A stretch of 64,000 nt of DNA, taken from assembly GCA_022315425.1 (NCBI GenBank), contig JAIUPT010000021.1, positions 744,001 to 808,000 of the forward strand, given 5' to 3'. Every line of letters begins with the position of its first letter. Positions within the stretch are counted from its first letter, which is position 1. A model generated the notes under the pieces. The model had not been told where the DNA came from, did no database searches, and saw only the letters and a program-made list of their open reading frames with translations. Of the stretch, positions 1 through 10,738 are shown one piece after another. The translations under genes were made by a program, and so were the position numbers. The DNA comes from Pseudevernia furfuracea (taxonomy: Eukaryota > Ascomycota > Lecanoromycetes > Lecanorales > Parmeliaceae).

Positions 1-640
1 GCTTGATGTCTGTTAAGTCATAAAGCAACTCAAGATTGTTGAGATTCACGTTGGATATACCGAGGTGGCGGACACGGTGCGGCACAAACTCCTCGAGAGT
101 TCGCCACGCTATTAATGTTTCGGAAAGCGTCTGAAGAGGCGAATGTAGGAGGACGCAGTCAAGGTATGCCTCGGAGGAGTCTTCACAATCAGCTCTTCGA
201 GTCCGAAGGTGATCAAGCGAGGAGGCCACGGATGATCGGATCTGATCCGCTACCGATTGTTCAGGCTGATACGGTACACTATCCACATCCTGTCCATCAA
301 TAGGCGTGAACTTGGTCTGTAACTAGACAAATTTCAGTATACCTGCGAGGGAATGGTAAAAGGAGTTGTAGAGTTTTACAAACAAGTCTTCCCTTTTCAA
401 GGTGTCTCGATCCAGATGTTGACGCACAGCTTCACCGACAAGATCCTCCCGATAGTGTCTTGGCTGAGCAGCTGTATCAATTGCTGTGAAGCCTGCTTCG
501 AGAGCTTGGCTGACGAGATGCGCTGTTTTTTCTCCCTTCCACGCGGAACCGTAGATGAATGCAGGGATGCGGGGATTTCCCTCGGCTGTGTCTGCTCTCG
601 TCAGGGAACAATAGCCGCTGGAAAAGACGGCCATCGTCAT
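1..640 (-). CDS. Aldo/keto reductase, 5' part, runs off left edge
   Basis: N-terminal part of an NADPH-dependent aldo/keto reductase of the small monomeric (beta/alpha)8 barrel type. It starts at ATG 640; exon 1 is 640-380, a 63-nt intron spans 379-317 (GTAAAA...TTACAG), and exon 2 runs from 316 off the edge without a stop. Visible motifs are IPAFIYGSAW at the start of the barrel, the cofactor/catalytic block FTAIDTAAQPRHYREDLVG (conserved Asp and Tyr), TKFTP after the splice, and the LGISN strand near the edge. The substrate cannot be inferred and the C-terminal half lies outside the window. The splice removes a residue or so compared with the family's usual LFLQTKF, so the donor could be a few bases off. 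Family assignment is secure. Confidence 0.85.
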
Positions 641-934
641 AGAATAAGGAGTGCTATCGAGGGGAAAGTGTGATGACTCTTGATGAGCGGTAGCAGTCAG
701 ATCGGCGAGGGTTGGACAGAGGTAGCAGTACAGGTAAGTAAGAAAAAGCTCGACACCTTAGAAATAAAAAGCGGCTACACCATTGTACCAGCGCCATTAG
801 GAACCGAACCTACCTTAGTACAAACTAAATACCTCCGTAAACAAACTTGGGCTTATGCACTCACCCTAGTCCTGATTCAGATTACCGTATTCCCTAGGCA
901 CCTAGAAAATTACTTAATTAATATAATATTTTAA

Positions 935-2319
935 AACTAAAGAAGAAAAATAATAATAATACTAGAAGTTTGATAGATATATATTCTCTTTTACATTACT
1001 CTATATATACACTCTCTTTTATTATATATATATCTTCTCTCTTAGCTAGATAGATTTAGACTAGTAATACGAGTATATCTCTTTTAATAATCTCTTTATA
1101 TTAATATATTTACTTACTTATAAATCGAAGACTTAATATAAGTCTTATAGAAATTTATATTAATATATATAAAGAATAAGATAGAGTCAAGTTTAAATAT
1201 CTTAAATTTATATATATAGTTAAAAATTAATTCGATCTATTTTTCTTCTCCGATTAGACTCGCTTTGTTAGCTCGCTAGATTTCTCGAGCGCTCTTATTA
1301 AAAAATTAAGTGATATCTTCTTATAATCTTAAATACTCTATTCTCTCTATATATAATTTCTTTACACTTTCGTTAATTATAGAGCTTAGTTTACGTATTT
1401 TAATATTATAAAGTTTACTAAATTCGATCTATTATTAATAAAGTAAATTAGAATTCTAATATCGTTACTTAATCGCTTTACGCTTAATCTCGAAGTAAAT
1501 CTTCTCGAGAAAACGCGACTTCGAAATCAACTCTCGAAATTTAAGAACACGTTTTACGAATTTAATTCGTGAGTCTATACTTATATATTTAATATATATT
1601 TATCTTTTATAAGACGTCGTAGTTTAACGTAATTATAATTTTATTAAATATTAAATCTATTAAAGATAAAATATCTTTTTATTATTATAAATCTATTATT
1701 AATTTATTATTTCTATTCGACTTAATTACGCTTATTAATATTTGTCTTATCTTATTAAAATTATTAATTTAAGAAGATACTTTTAAAGAAGATTACTTCG
1801 TTACTAAAAAACGCTTTATTAGAGATAAGAGAAGAGAAATAAATAAAGAATTTAAAATTTTATTAAACGAGTAATTATAAGAATTATATTATAATAGTAA
1901 TCATAGTAATATATAACGAAGATAATAAACTAAGAAGTAATTATAAATTAAAAGAGAAGATTATATATATATAACGAAGTGAATCTATTAAGACACGCTA
2001 AATCTAAAGAAGAAGTATCAAATAAAGACGTGTTAAGAATACGAGATACGCTCGTAATAGTAATTAATATAGTTTATTGAGTCGCTACTCTAATTAGTCG
2101 AGATCTCTTATCGAATTATCGCGAGATTACTTCGTTAAGAAAAAATCGTCTTATCTCGCTTCACTTCTATTAAATCTCGTCTTAGCGTCGAGACGAAGTG
2201 TCATATCTTAAACTTCGCTTTTTCTCGTCTCGTTAAGTAGCGTAGATATAGAGTACACTCGTAAAGTCATAATACTTTATTATATTTAATATATTATAAG
2301 TTATTATAATTTTAAGGAA
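935..2319. repeat. AT-rich RIP-decayed repeat block
   Basis: Very AT-rich DNA without usable reading frames. It contains decayed copies of sequence seen nearly intact further right: 968-1170 matches 2530-2710 and 1866-2070 matches 2320-2525, differing mostly by C-to-T and G-to-A, the pattern of repeat-induced point mutation. The segment 1185-1400 also matches 3640-3870, which is similarly decayed. These are remnants of at least one older repeat family; no transposase or polymerase motif survives. Confidence 0.75.
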
Positions 2320-2524
2320 CGTAGTGTGGTGATAACCGTAGTGTAGTATGTAACGAAGATAACAAGCTGAGGAGCAACTATGGACTGGGAGGGAGGCCAT
2401 ATATGTATGGCGGAGTGAACCTGCCAAGACACGCTAAGCCTGATAGGGCTAGCGTAGGTGTCAAAGGTACGAGGTGTCAAGGGATGCAGGGTACGCTCGT
2501 AACAATAAATCGCAGAGTTATTTT
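2320..2524. repeat. Little-mutated copy of the 1866-2070 repeat
   Basis: This 205-bp stretch of normal GC content aligns with 1866-2070 (for example, GTAACGAAGATAACAAGCTG here against GTAACGAAGATAATAAACTA there; shared flank TACGCTCGTAA). The left copy is the C-to-T / G-to-A version, so this copy approximates the pre-RIP state. It encodes nothing I recognise and abuts the inverted-repeat element at 2525. Confidence 0.65.
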
Positions 2525-3603
2525 AAGGGTTCTGATAGGTGTACATACCCTTTTACTACATGTACATACCCTTTTACTACATGTACATACCCCCTCCTTA
2601 CTAGGTAGATATAGGCTAGTAACATGAGTATACCTTCCAACACTATTCGGCCTGACATATTTGCCCGCAAATCAGAGACTTGACACGAAGTCCCATAGAA
2701 ACTTTAAGGGTCTCAGTGAATCCTCTCCCCCCGCAAGGCGTCGCAATGCGTCGCAATTTTTTTCACCAAATCTACCAAAGACAAAACACCTTCCTTCCTA
2801 TCGCCATGGACCTAAAGAATCAACATCTGATTCGGCTAATCCTCGAACATAGTGTTTTTGAGTCTTTTGAGTCATTTGAGTCCAGGCGTTCTTCTTCCAC
2901 CTCACCGCCAGCAACCCTCGATCAACTATCAACCCTCCATCATCGATCGTCTACCTCACCTTCCTCCTCGTCCTCCTCATCCTCCTTCTTCAAATACTTC
3001 GACAGCATGGGCTGACAAGAGTGGGCTGAGTTGCGGGCATCGGGCGGGCATCGGGCAAAACCTCACCACACCACATCCTTCTGGGCAAGTCTCGCGCACT
3101 GAGATCTGTCAGTAAGTCGATCAAAATGACGTGTTTCTGACACAGTCCAGCCGTCTAGATCGCTATGTGCAGGGAGTGCAGTCATAGAGCCCCAATTTGA
3201 TGTTCCACACCAAAAAAATTCTCATTTGGCCCCAGGAACCGAGGTTCTGCCAAATTTTTTCAAAGTGAAGGGAAATGTTGCTTCACTTTCACCCACTTTT
3301 GATGAGAAATACACTATCTGCGGATGGATCTAGAGCCTGATGTCCCCCAATGTTTTCTTCGTAGTTCCGCATGCATTTTTGCTAAGGATCATGAAAGCCC
3401 CTCCAAGTATTTGCGCTGCGCAGCACATAAATTCCGTCTGCAAGTGCTTTTTATATAGGAGAGACTTTTACCTCCCTAGAGTTGGTGGGGTAGCTTAGTG
3501 CGATGCGTCTTCTTTGGAATGTAGGTAGGATAGAGGGGTATGTACATGTAGTAAAAGGGTATGTACATGCAGTAAAAGGGTATGTATACCTATCAGAACC
3601 CTT
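2525..3603. mobile_element. Nonautonomous element with 70-bp terminal inverted repeats
   Basis: The ends 2525-2594 and 3534-3603 are inverted copies of each other, beginning AAGGGTTCTGATAGGT. Each end contains about two and a half direct copies of a 21-bp unit (TGTACATACCCTTTTACTACA on the left). The 1.08 kb interior has only short serine-rich frames and no transposase, so this looks like a MITE-like or deletion derivative of a DNA transposon. The flanks are T-rich and a target duplication cannot be read with certainty. A RIP-decayed relative of the left end lies at about 968. Confidence 0.65.
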
Positions 3604-4287
3604 TTTTTATATTTACTTAGTGTATATATTATAATAAAATAAAGCTAAGCTAGAATATCTTAAATTTATATATATAGCTAATAATTAAATTGAAATCTCT
3701 ACGCTTTTTAATTAGTTTCGCTAAGTTAGCTCGTTAGATCTTTCGTCTCTCTCATTAAAAAATTTAATAACTTCTTTTTATAACTTTAGTTACTCTATTT
3801 CTTCTATATATAATTTCTTCAAATTTTCGTTAATTATAGAGCTTATCTTACGTGTTTAACGCTATTAGAATTATCATCTTATTCGCTATCTTATATCTTA
3901 TCGCTCGTGCTATAACTCAGCTCCGCTCCAAACGAACATAGTTCCTTTTTCGACCATTCTGGAGCGCCTCGTTGCTCGACTCTACTAATCGAAACCTTTC
4001 TGCCTCGGCCTCCCTATCTCGGCCACTATTTCATTCACCGCTTAGCTAATCTGCGACTCTACGACGACATTGATAGGAATTTTCCGGCTTGCGGCGAGTA
4101 TTCCGGGGCGAAGTTCGGAAGATTACCTAATTGCCCGGGGGGCGCTAGATCCTCTCCGGTTGATCCACCTCCACACATGTACAACTTTAAGCATTAGGTA
4201 TAGCTCCCATGGTCCGAACTCCATTAGATCAGGGTGGCCGATAGCCTTTCTTGTGGATCCTCGTACCTCGTGATCTAGTCAGACATA
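3604..4287. other. AT-rich decayed repeat, then unique spacer
   Basis: 3640-3870 is a RIP-like relative of 1185-1400 and probably belongs to the older sequence that received the inverted-repeat element. From about 3900 the composition returns to normal. An open frame at 4070-4273 has no recognisable features. This is the upstream region of the gene starting at 4288. Confidence 0.5.
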
Positions 4288-5785
4288 ATGGGCTCAAGGA
4301 CTCAGACCCCCTATCTCGACGCAATCAAGGACTCTTGCTCCAGATACCCTGACTTGTACAAACTCAGCTACTACCTACAAGGACGCGTTCCTTATCCGAG
4401 TAGAGCGGCTGTCTTGCAGTTTGGGTCTAGCGGGAGCAGTGGTGTGGAAAGATTCGACTTCGGAGATATCGACGACCTGAAGACGTATTTTTCTCATACC
4501 GCAGGGAGTGCTTGTAAGCACCGGCTGTACCTGATGGAAGATCTTTCTCGGCCTTTCATCGAGGCTTTTGGTGCGCATTTCTGGATGGACCCTTTTCTGT
4601 TCGCGGCGCATGAGAATTCCACCCATTGGACCGCATCAACACACAGTTATACACTACCACGGAGGCTGTCACCCTCAGAGAATTGTGACCCGCTATTCAC
4701 TCTAAGATACTACGAGGTTGTAAGAGTCCCGAGGGGCGGAAGCCGGTGGGGGGGGCTCAAGACAGTGTCTAATGTCCGTCGGAAGATTGAAGCCGGCGAC
4801 TATTCTTTCGAAAAGAAAGAAGACTCTGGTGTTTATGTTATTCGCAGGAACGCGTCATTTTGGTCGCGTGCCACGAAAGATGGAGGTTGGGATGGTCAGT
4901 AACGATACCTTTCGCTCCCCTTTGCTGGGATCAAATTGAAGATCAACAAACTCACGACTGGCTGCAGCGCTTATTCTGGTCGACCCTCCAGTTGGGGACT
5001 CGGTACTAGACGGCAAGAATCAAATCCAGCATTGGCCGAATATGTTTTACGGGCATGGGTATGTTGATTTTACGCCCTGGTCCGTCAACAATTCATATCT
5101 ACGGTGGGACGATGTTAGTCGCGGTCCTCCCCGAACGTCAATATTTGATGATATTGTATGGTACTGGAGCCGAGCGGCAAACGATGTGCAAATTTCAAGT
5201 GTGGAGAATGATATGGCTATGAGCGCTATATTTCTCAAGAAGATTGTAGCATCGAATTGGAACGTCATGCTGGAATTTGTCTGGGCAAAGCTTAGCGAAT
5301 TTGAGAGAGCTCTAGGGAGTCCTGAAGCAAGGGGAAACGGGGGCCACCAGCTTGCAGAGATCTTAACAGATGTTAGTCTCTTTCGCAGGCGGCTATTATG
5401 GTACCTTGACCAGGTTGAATCGAGTTTACGGAGTATGGGAATTAACATTGACAAGGAGAGTGATGACGAAGGCAAAGAACTTCTATCAGTCCTTAAAAGA
5501 CTTCAAGGATTCAAGGAAAAGGTGGAATCTTTAACATCGGTAGTGACAGGACTGTTGAGCATTCGCCAAGCAGATATGTCCCAAAAGGAAACCAAATTGG
5601 TGTCAAGGCTCACGTTCGTCGCTCTAGTATTCATTCCTCTTTCCTTTACGGCGAGTATATTCAGCATGGGTGGGGACTTTCTCCCCGGCAGCTCTCATTT
5701 CTGGGTTTACTTTGCAGCGGCAGTGCCTATGACCTTCATCGTTCTTGCTCTTGCCTGGTTGTTGCGAGGACAAACGTGGATATAA
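4288..5785 (+). CDS. CorA-like divalent cation transporter-type membrane protein
   Basis: Predicted 474-residue protein in two exons (4288-4894 and 4968-5785) joined by a 73-nt phase-1 intron with GTCAGT donor and CTGCAG acceptor; the splice restores the run WDALILVDPP. The long N-terminal half is soluble and aromatic-rich. It is followed by a helical segment (roughly residues 300-400) and two closely spaced hydrophobic segments at the C-terminus, the layout of the CorA/ZntB Mg2+ or Zn2+ channel superfamily. The signature GMN at the end of the first membrane helix is not present; ASIFSMGG stands in its place, as in many divergent fungal CorA-like proteins, so transport activity is uncertain. 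An RIP-decayed repeat block lies immediately upstream. Confidence 0.75.
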
Positions 5786-7338
5786 GTATCGTAACCACCG
5801 ACCATGCTACCCTTACAAGCTTGAAATCTTCTGTAGCAGCGTACTTCAGTGATCATGTCAACATCGACGCGCCCATGTGTATGATAGACTCATAGACGGT
5901 CGAGTGGAGATTCCAGTGTCGAGCGGTCCACAAAGGGAGATTCTAAGGTCAATCTCATAATGATTCCGAACTTCTAGCCTCAGTAATTCAGACTTTCATA
6001 GGGGGTGTCTATGGCCAGCCCTACACTCGTACCTCCTATAGAGAACTTCCTCGGTTGTAACATCATCTCCACGTCGGAATTGTATTCCCCGCCGCTAGTC
6101 TCTAGCGTGGTGCGGGTGGCCATTGCCCTCACCACTTGCCCACTTGCCCACTTGCCCACCTACTTACTTGGTGGTGGTGCCCTCCTTCCAAACTTCAGAA
6201 AGATCAGTTATCTCATACTTGTGCCACCTAACATGAGCACGCACAGGGCACGTAGACGATGTGATAACAATTGATTGGGCAACCTCAACGCCAGGGCTAG
6301 CAGACCTGAACAGGCATCTTGTCCCCTAGCGCTAAGAAAACTCCCATGCCTACCTACGCGGCATAGATCTGGAGTGCAATGACTAGCCAGATACATGTAT
6401 AAAAGGGATTCTTCTCCTGAAGAATTCCGATATCGGAGAAAAATTCCGGTACCGGTATTTCTGTATCATACCTGAGTCCCATGGGGCATTCAATTGACTC
6501 TACAAAACCTCCACATCATGACGAATGCATATCAGAAACTTGTGCCCAACGGGCTACGGGCCCATCTGGTGATGTTATGATTAGGGAAAGAGGCTCAACC
6601 CAAGACGTTCCAGATCGTGTGCCGTCCACTACTACTACACCATCGATTGGAAATGATTCAATCGAGTGCGTTAAAGATGGTGTATGACCTTGGCCAACCA
6701 TGGACGCGACCTCCCCGAGTTAATACACTAAGTACATGCTCGGCATTGGGCAAAGGCTTTGACGACATACTGTAAGACTGTAAGACTCTACGGTAAGCCT
6801 CTATACTATAGAATCCAGAGGCAGAGGTGTGGTACATGGTACTCCGATGATTGTTCCGACTTGGGTGCATTTCATAATGTATTTGAGTGCCTTGGTTGGT
6901 CATCGGCATCGGCAAAGGGTACCCGGAAGCCTCATCTCGCCCGGGTTAGGGCAGCCCATGCAGCCCATCCTGACGGGCCACCCCCCCCCCCCACAAAAAG
7001 CTGGAATCGGCTTGGAGGTTGATTGACACTCGGTAGACGGTACTCGTACAAGTAAGGAAGGTAACTTAGACGTCGGCCCCTCCTATCATCATTATCCTTG
7101 ACCTGATCCGACCGAGCATCTCCCATAGCATGTCGCCACCACTGCCGTCACCATCCAGCGCCAACGCGGGCCATTCATTCCTCGGGCAACTGGAGGGTTT
7201 GATCGCAGAGATGTATATAATGGCTGGAACCTCATTTCGGATCTCGAACAATTCCTCTTTCCTAATCCACAAACCATCAAAAGCAAAATACTGAGCCATT
7301 TTCCGCAATCAACATCTTTTGAAATCTCAATAAATACC
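5786..7338. other. Intergenic, no supported gene
   Basis: About 1.5 kb of ordinary composition with only short overlapping frames on both strands. Visible features are a short tandem repeat of the CACTTGCCCA type near 6130-6165 and a C-rich run near 6981-6994. Nothing here is supported as coding. Confidence 0.5.
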
Positions 7339-8257
7339 ATGGGGCCTCACATGTTATCATCGTTACTTTTCCTCTTCCTAGCCAGGCACGCTTGCGGTAC
7401 CGTTGTCGAATTCAATGCCACTGTTCGCCTCATTTCCTTTCTAACAGCAGCTCCATGACGCATTTGCTGACCCTCACTTAGTTCGATAATATACCGGTTA
7501 CGCCAAACGCCGAGCCCCCTGTTGGTGACTATGATGATGTATTCTTCGACGCCTTTCAGGTCACCTCCAAATCTGTGCAACTTGTAAGTGTTTTCAGCGC
7601 CATCCATCGGTCTGGACCCCGTCGCAGTTGTCTTTGACCGATTCAATCTCGTCCGGGCCTTTTCGGTGTGCTGGAAAACAGGTAGTAACATGGCGCAATC
7701 CAGGTCGGCGGAGTGGCCGCTGCAAGTTCACCCAACGCAATTTTAACCTCGAACCAACAGCAAGGCACCAACGGTACACCATCTTTCATCCCTGTCGCGC
7801 CCTACAAATACATTGGCCTTCAAGACTTCGATTTCGGCTGTGGACTACATGACGATAACGCTGTAGCTGGCGAAGCCGTACAGTGCACGATCTTTGTGAA
7901 TGGCTTCGCAGCCGGCTCCGACCAGGAGGTCGCGACGGCTGATTTTACATTCACGCCGCCGACTGTCTCTGTGGCCAGCGCACCGATGATACATGCTGTG
8001 CTGCCGAGCAGCTTCACGTCGCAGAAGATTGTGAATGTTACGGTTGTGCAAGATAATTCTCTGACGGAGACCTTGCTGATTGGTACGTACTCGAGGATAC
8101 CGCCGTCTTTCCCGTGTCTGTACATACGTTGCAGAAAGCTCTCTTGTTTCGAAGTCCTGATGGCCTGGGAACATGATATGCTGACTACAAGACGTCTCTT
8201 AGACAATGTCCACTACTTTCTCTCCAAATCCTAGGCGGCTACGATTCCATTGTGTGA
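7339..8257 (+). CDS. Small secreted protein (195 aa), uncharacterised
   Basis: Four exons, 7339-7422, 7482-7583, 7704-8082 and 8235-8257, with consistent phases (0, 0, 1) and standard GT-AG boundaries. The first exon encodes a signal peptide (MGPHMLSSLLFLFLARHACG). The mature part starts around EFNAT-FDNIP and continues through a conserved-looking beta-rich domain with two cysteines (FGCGLHDD and VQCTIF). This resembles fungal extracellular proteins with an FDD/FDN opening strand that are commonly listed as candidate effectors; I do not recognise a named domain. It lies next to AT-rich repeat remnants and a second secreted protein gene (9154-9871). The last 7-codon exon is the least certain part. 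Confidence 0.6.
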
Positions 8258-9153
8258 TGGTTGCGGACGCGCAACTTTGATCAGGCAATCATCGAATAGT
8301 ATGATACTCTATCTTTAAATTGTTTTTAAGTCTTACTCTAGTATTTACTTATACGCGCCCGTCGTCTAAGATATATAAAGAATCTCTTTAAATAAAGAAA
8401 TAAAAGATTTTTATTATACTTAAAATAAGTTCGTATAGCTTCTCTCTAACATTTATCTTTTCCTATTTCGTTTATCGTAATTATTGTCTGACTGATTTTA
8501 TCTTTAAATCAGACATGAGAGGTTTGAAGATCGAGGAGGCCAACAGCATAGGTTGCTGGAGTCCATCTGGAAACAATTGAGAGAATTGAAGAGGACCCAG
8601 CAAGCTCTGAAAGAGACGTTGACATCGGCTATAGAAATCATGAACAGGGCACAGAGACCAGAGGCCGCAGCTGCTGATGGACGATTGATGTTCTAGGCAA
8701 GTAATAGTGGGACAATCTATCCGAGGAGGGCTGAATACTATTGGATCAGTCATTCGGCTCATTGACTCAATTCTTGTTTGCTGTAGTCTAAGCGTTCTCA
8801 GAGTGGTCAATCAACGCTCAGTATCTCCGGTAATACTCAGAAGTCTTTGTAGCCTACCACGAGAAATAGGAGTGTTCATGGCAGATGTGGGTAGCCACGA
8901 GTCTAACTCCCAATTCTCACTACTCTAATAATCTAGGCTTGGGGAAACTGTGGTGCTAACTTCTAAAGCCTCTCCTCTTAGTGTGCAAGGCATGTCGGGT
9001 TTGGGTATTGTTGCGCTTAAGCGCTTCCCTACATGCTTTGATCCACCCGCGACGTGCTCTATAAGACCGAGACCCTGCAAATTGGTCCTTCATAAATCTC
9101 TCTCGTGTGACTTTTACGAACTTCTACAACTTTCATCGCTGGTGTACCGCAGC
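8258..9153. other. Repeat-derived spacer with short relic reading frame
   Basis: 8300-8480 is AT-rich and RIP-like. 8520-8697 holds a short open stretch (about 50 codons, ...RLLESIWKQLREL...ending at TAG 8697) with helical, coiled-coil-like composition and no start codon; it may be the tail of a decayed gene or transposon. The rest shows nothing I can support. Confidence 0.4.
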
Positions 9154-9871
9154 ATGTTTACGTTCTTACTTTTACTGTTGTACACTTCGTTTACCATTTA
9201 TGTACGCTCTCGAGCTGCGATATGTATCACTGCCCGAAGCCTTCTACCTACTATCAACGATTGTAAAGATGTTGTAGACGCAATCAGCTGGCTATCTGGA
9301 TTGCCGGGCGAGAACAACATGAAAGCTTGGGGCCGTAGGCTTCCTACGACTCTTGACACACAGAAGGTACCCAAAGTCTTCTGGATCTCTGGACGTGGCC
9401 CAACCACTTGTGCCGTTCATGTGGACGTCGATTCATATGATCTATTTGCTATCGATGACTTCAGATTGTCGGATGTCGCGTCGGCTGGAGAAGAGGTGGT
9501 CACTCAGTGCTTGTCTGCGAAGAGTAAGATTGGTTTGGCATATCCAGCTGGACCGGACGGAAATGTGTATGCTAAGGTAAGGATCCTCGGAGGAAGGCCC
9601 AATTGTTCATTGAAAAGTGTGGGAACACTTTACATGTACCTCCCTTGGTGGTGACTGTCAATCGCGCGAAAGAGAAGCTAACCTTGGTTAGATTGTGAGA
9701 ACAGACTCGCCATTTGAATTGGAATCTTTCAATCAATCCGACGTGCAGAGATTTGCGGTGCCTGGTACGGTGGAGACACTGCAGGTTGCGACAGTCGACC
9801 CAGTTATGTTGGTATCGCTCGGCTTTCATTCTATATCAAACGTCACATCGAACATATTGCAGGTGGATTAG
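9154..9871 (+). CDS. Small secreted cysteine-containing protein (200 aa)
   Basis: Two exons, 9154-9576 and 9692-9871, phase 0, donor GTAAGG and acceptor TTGGTTAG. I chose ATG 9154 because it opens directly onto a hydrophobic signal sequence (MFTFLLLLLYTSFTIYV); an in-frame upstream start at 8950 would bury it. The mature protein shows the spacing of a common fungal secreted family: an early LPTINDC block, a central GRGPTTCAVHVDVD strand, an acidic D-F-R-L-S-D-V stretch, then VVTQCL and a glycine/proline loop. Cysteines fall at the points where that family usually has two disulfides. No catalytic motif is seen. Candidate effector or surface protein; function unknown. Confidence 0.6.
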
Positions 9872-10738
9872 TGGTACGAATGCTGGGATCATCCCGTTGA
9901 CTGAGATTCAAGCTCGATACTGCTTTCCCAAGATGGCGCAGTGTACAAAGTAGGCCATGTATTTGTAGTCATGGAATGCACGAAGCCAGCCACCTTGGTT
10001 ACTAGAATCGTCGCTGAGGTTCGAATTCCAATATTGTTTAGACCAAGAAAATCTTTTTACTACTCTATTCTCAGAACTCCCATTACAGTCTGCTAGCAAT
10101 GCCTTAGTAGCAAAAGTATCGTAGGATGTTAGGTAGGTAAGGTAGATGAGACTGAGAGGAGTGGAAGATTCAGGTACTAGTTACCTGGGATTGCAGGGAT
10201 GCGGATCGACCGGGGTGCCATGCGGGGGGAGGAAACGGAGATCTCCCGGGGTCTGGCGATGGCGCTAAAAGGTAAATTGGGGCTGACTCGTAAAACGTTG
10301 CCGAGCACCTGCCCGTTTCAACTTTCAACAGCTCTTCTGCTTCGCCGATCCACCACCACCATATAACCTCGCAAAATTCGCTGTCAATGAATTAGGAAAG
10401 CCACCTTCCGCAGGCCAAAGGCGCTCGTTCGTAGCCAACGGAAGCTGTCAGAATACTCACTTCAGCATGCTTAGATAACATAAGAGCTACAACAGTACAG
10501 TCTAACCCCCAAGCGGCTTGCAATAAGGCAAACAAGGTGCGAATACGGACGGCTAAGGCGGCATCGGAGCCTTCGTACCACCTGCTGCATACAACGATCC
10601 TTCATCCTGCCCATGGAATGATTGATTCCGGATCAAGACACACATGCGCCTAGCTTGCCTTCCTCTGCAGGGGCTCACATCCTTACAATTCTAAGCCAAG
10701 CCCATATCTATTTTCCGTTTCCCTCTCCGCCACCCACA
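9872..10738. other. Intergenic, upstream region of the F-box gene
   Basis: No supported gene. The last 100 bases before 10739 are pyrimidine-rich, as is usual for a fungal 5' leader. An in-frame upstream ATG at 10622 would add 39 residues to the next gene but looks like leader sequence. Confidence 0.45.

Noticed and set aside
2525..2610. 21-bp repeats considered as a CRISPR array
   Set aside because: Only two and a half contiguous copies without spacers, repeated in inverted orientation at 3534; a transposon end in a eukaryote.
6005..6274. 89-codon plus-strand frame in the spacer after the CorA-like gene
   Set aside because: Built partly on the CACTTGCCCA repeat; no signal or domain.
7845..8206. 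Minus-strand frames across the first secreted protein gene
   Set aside because: The plus strand has a signal peptide and three phase-consistent introns; the minus frames have no features.
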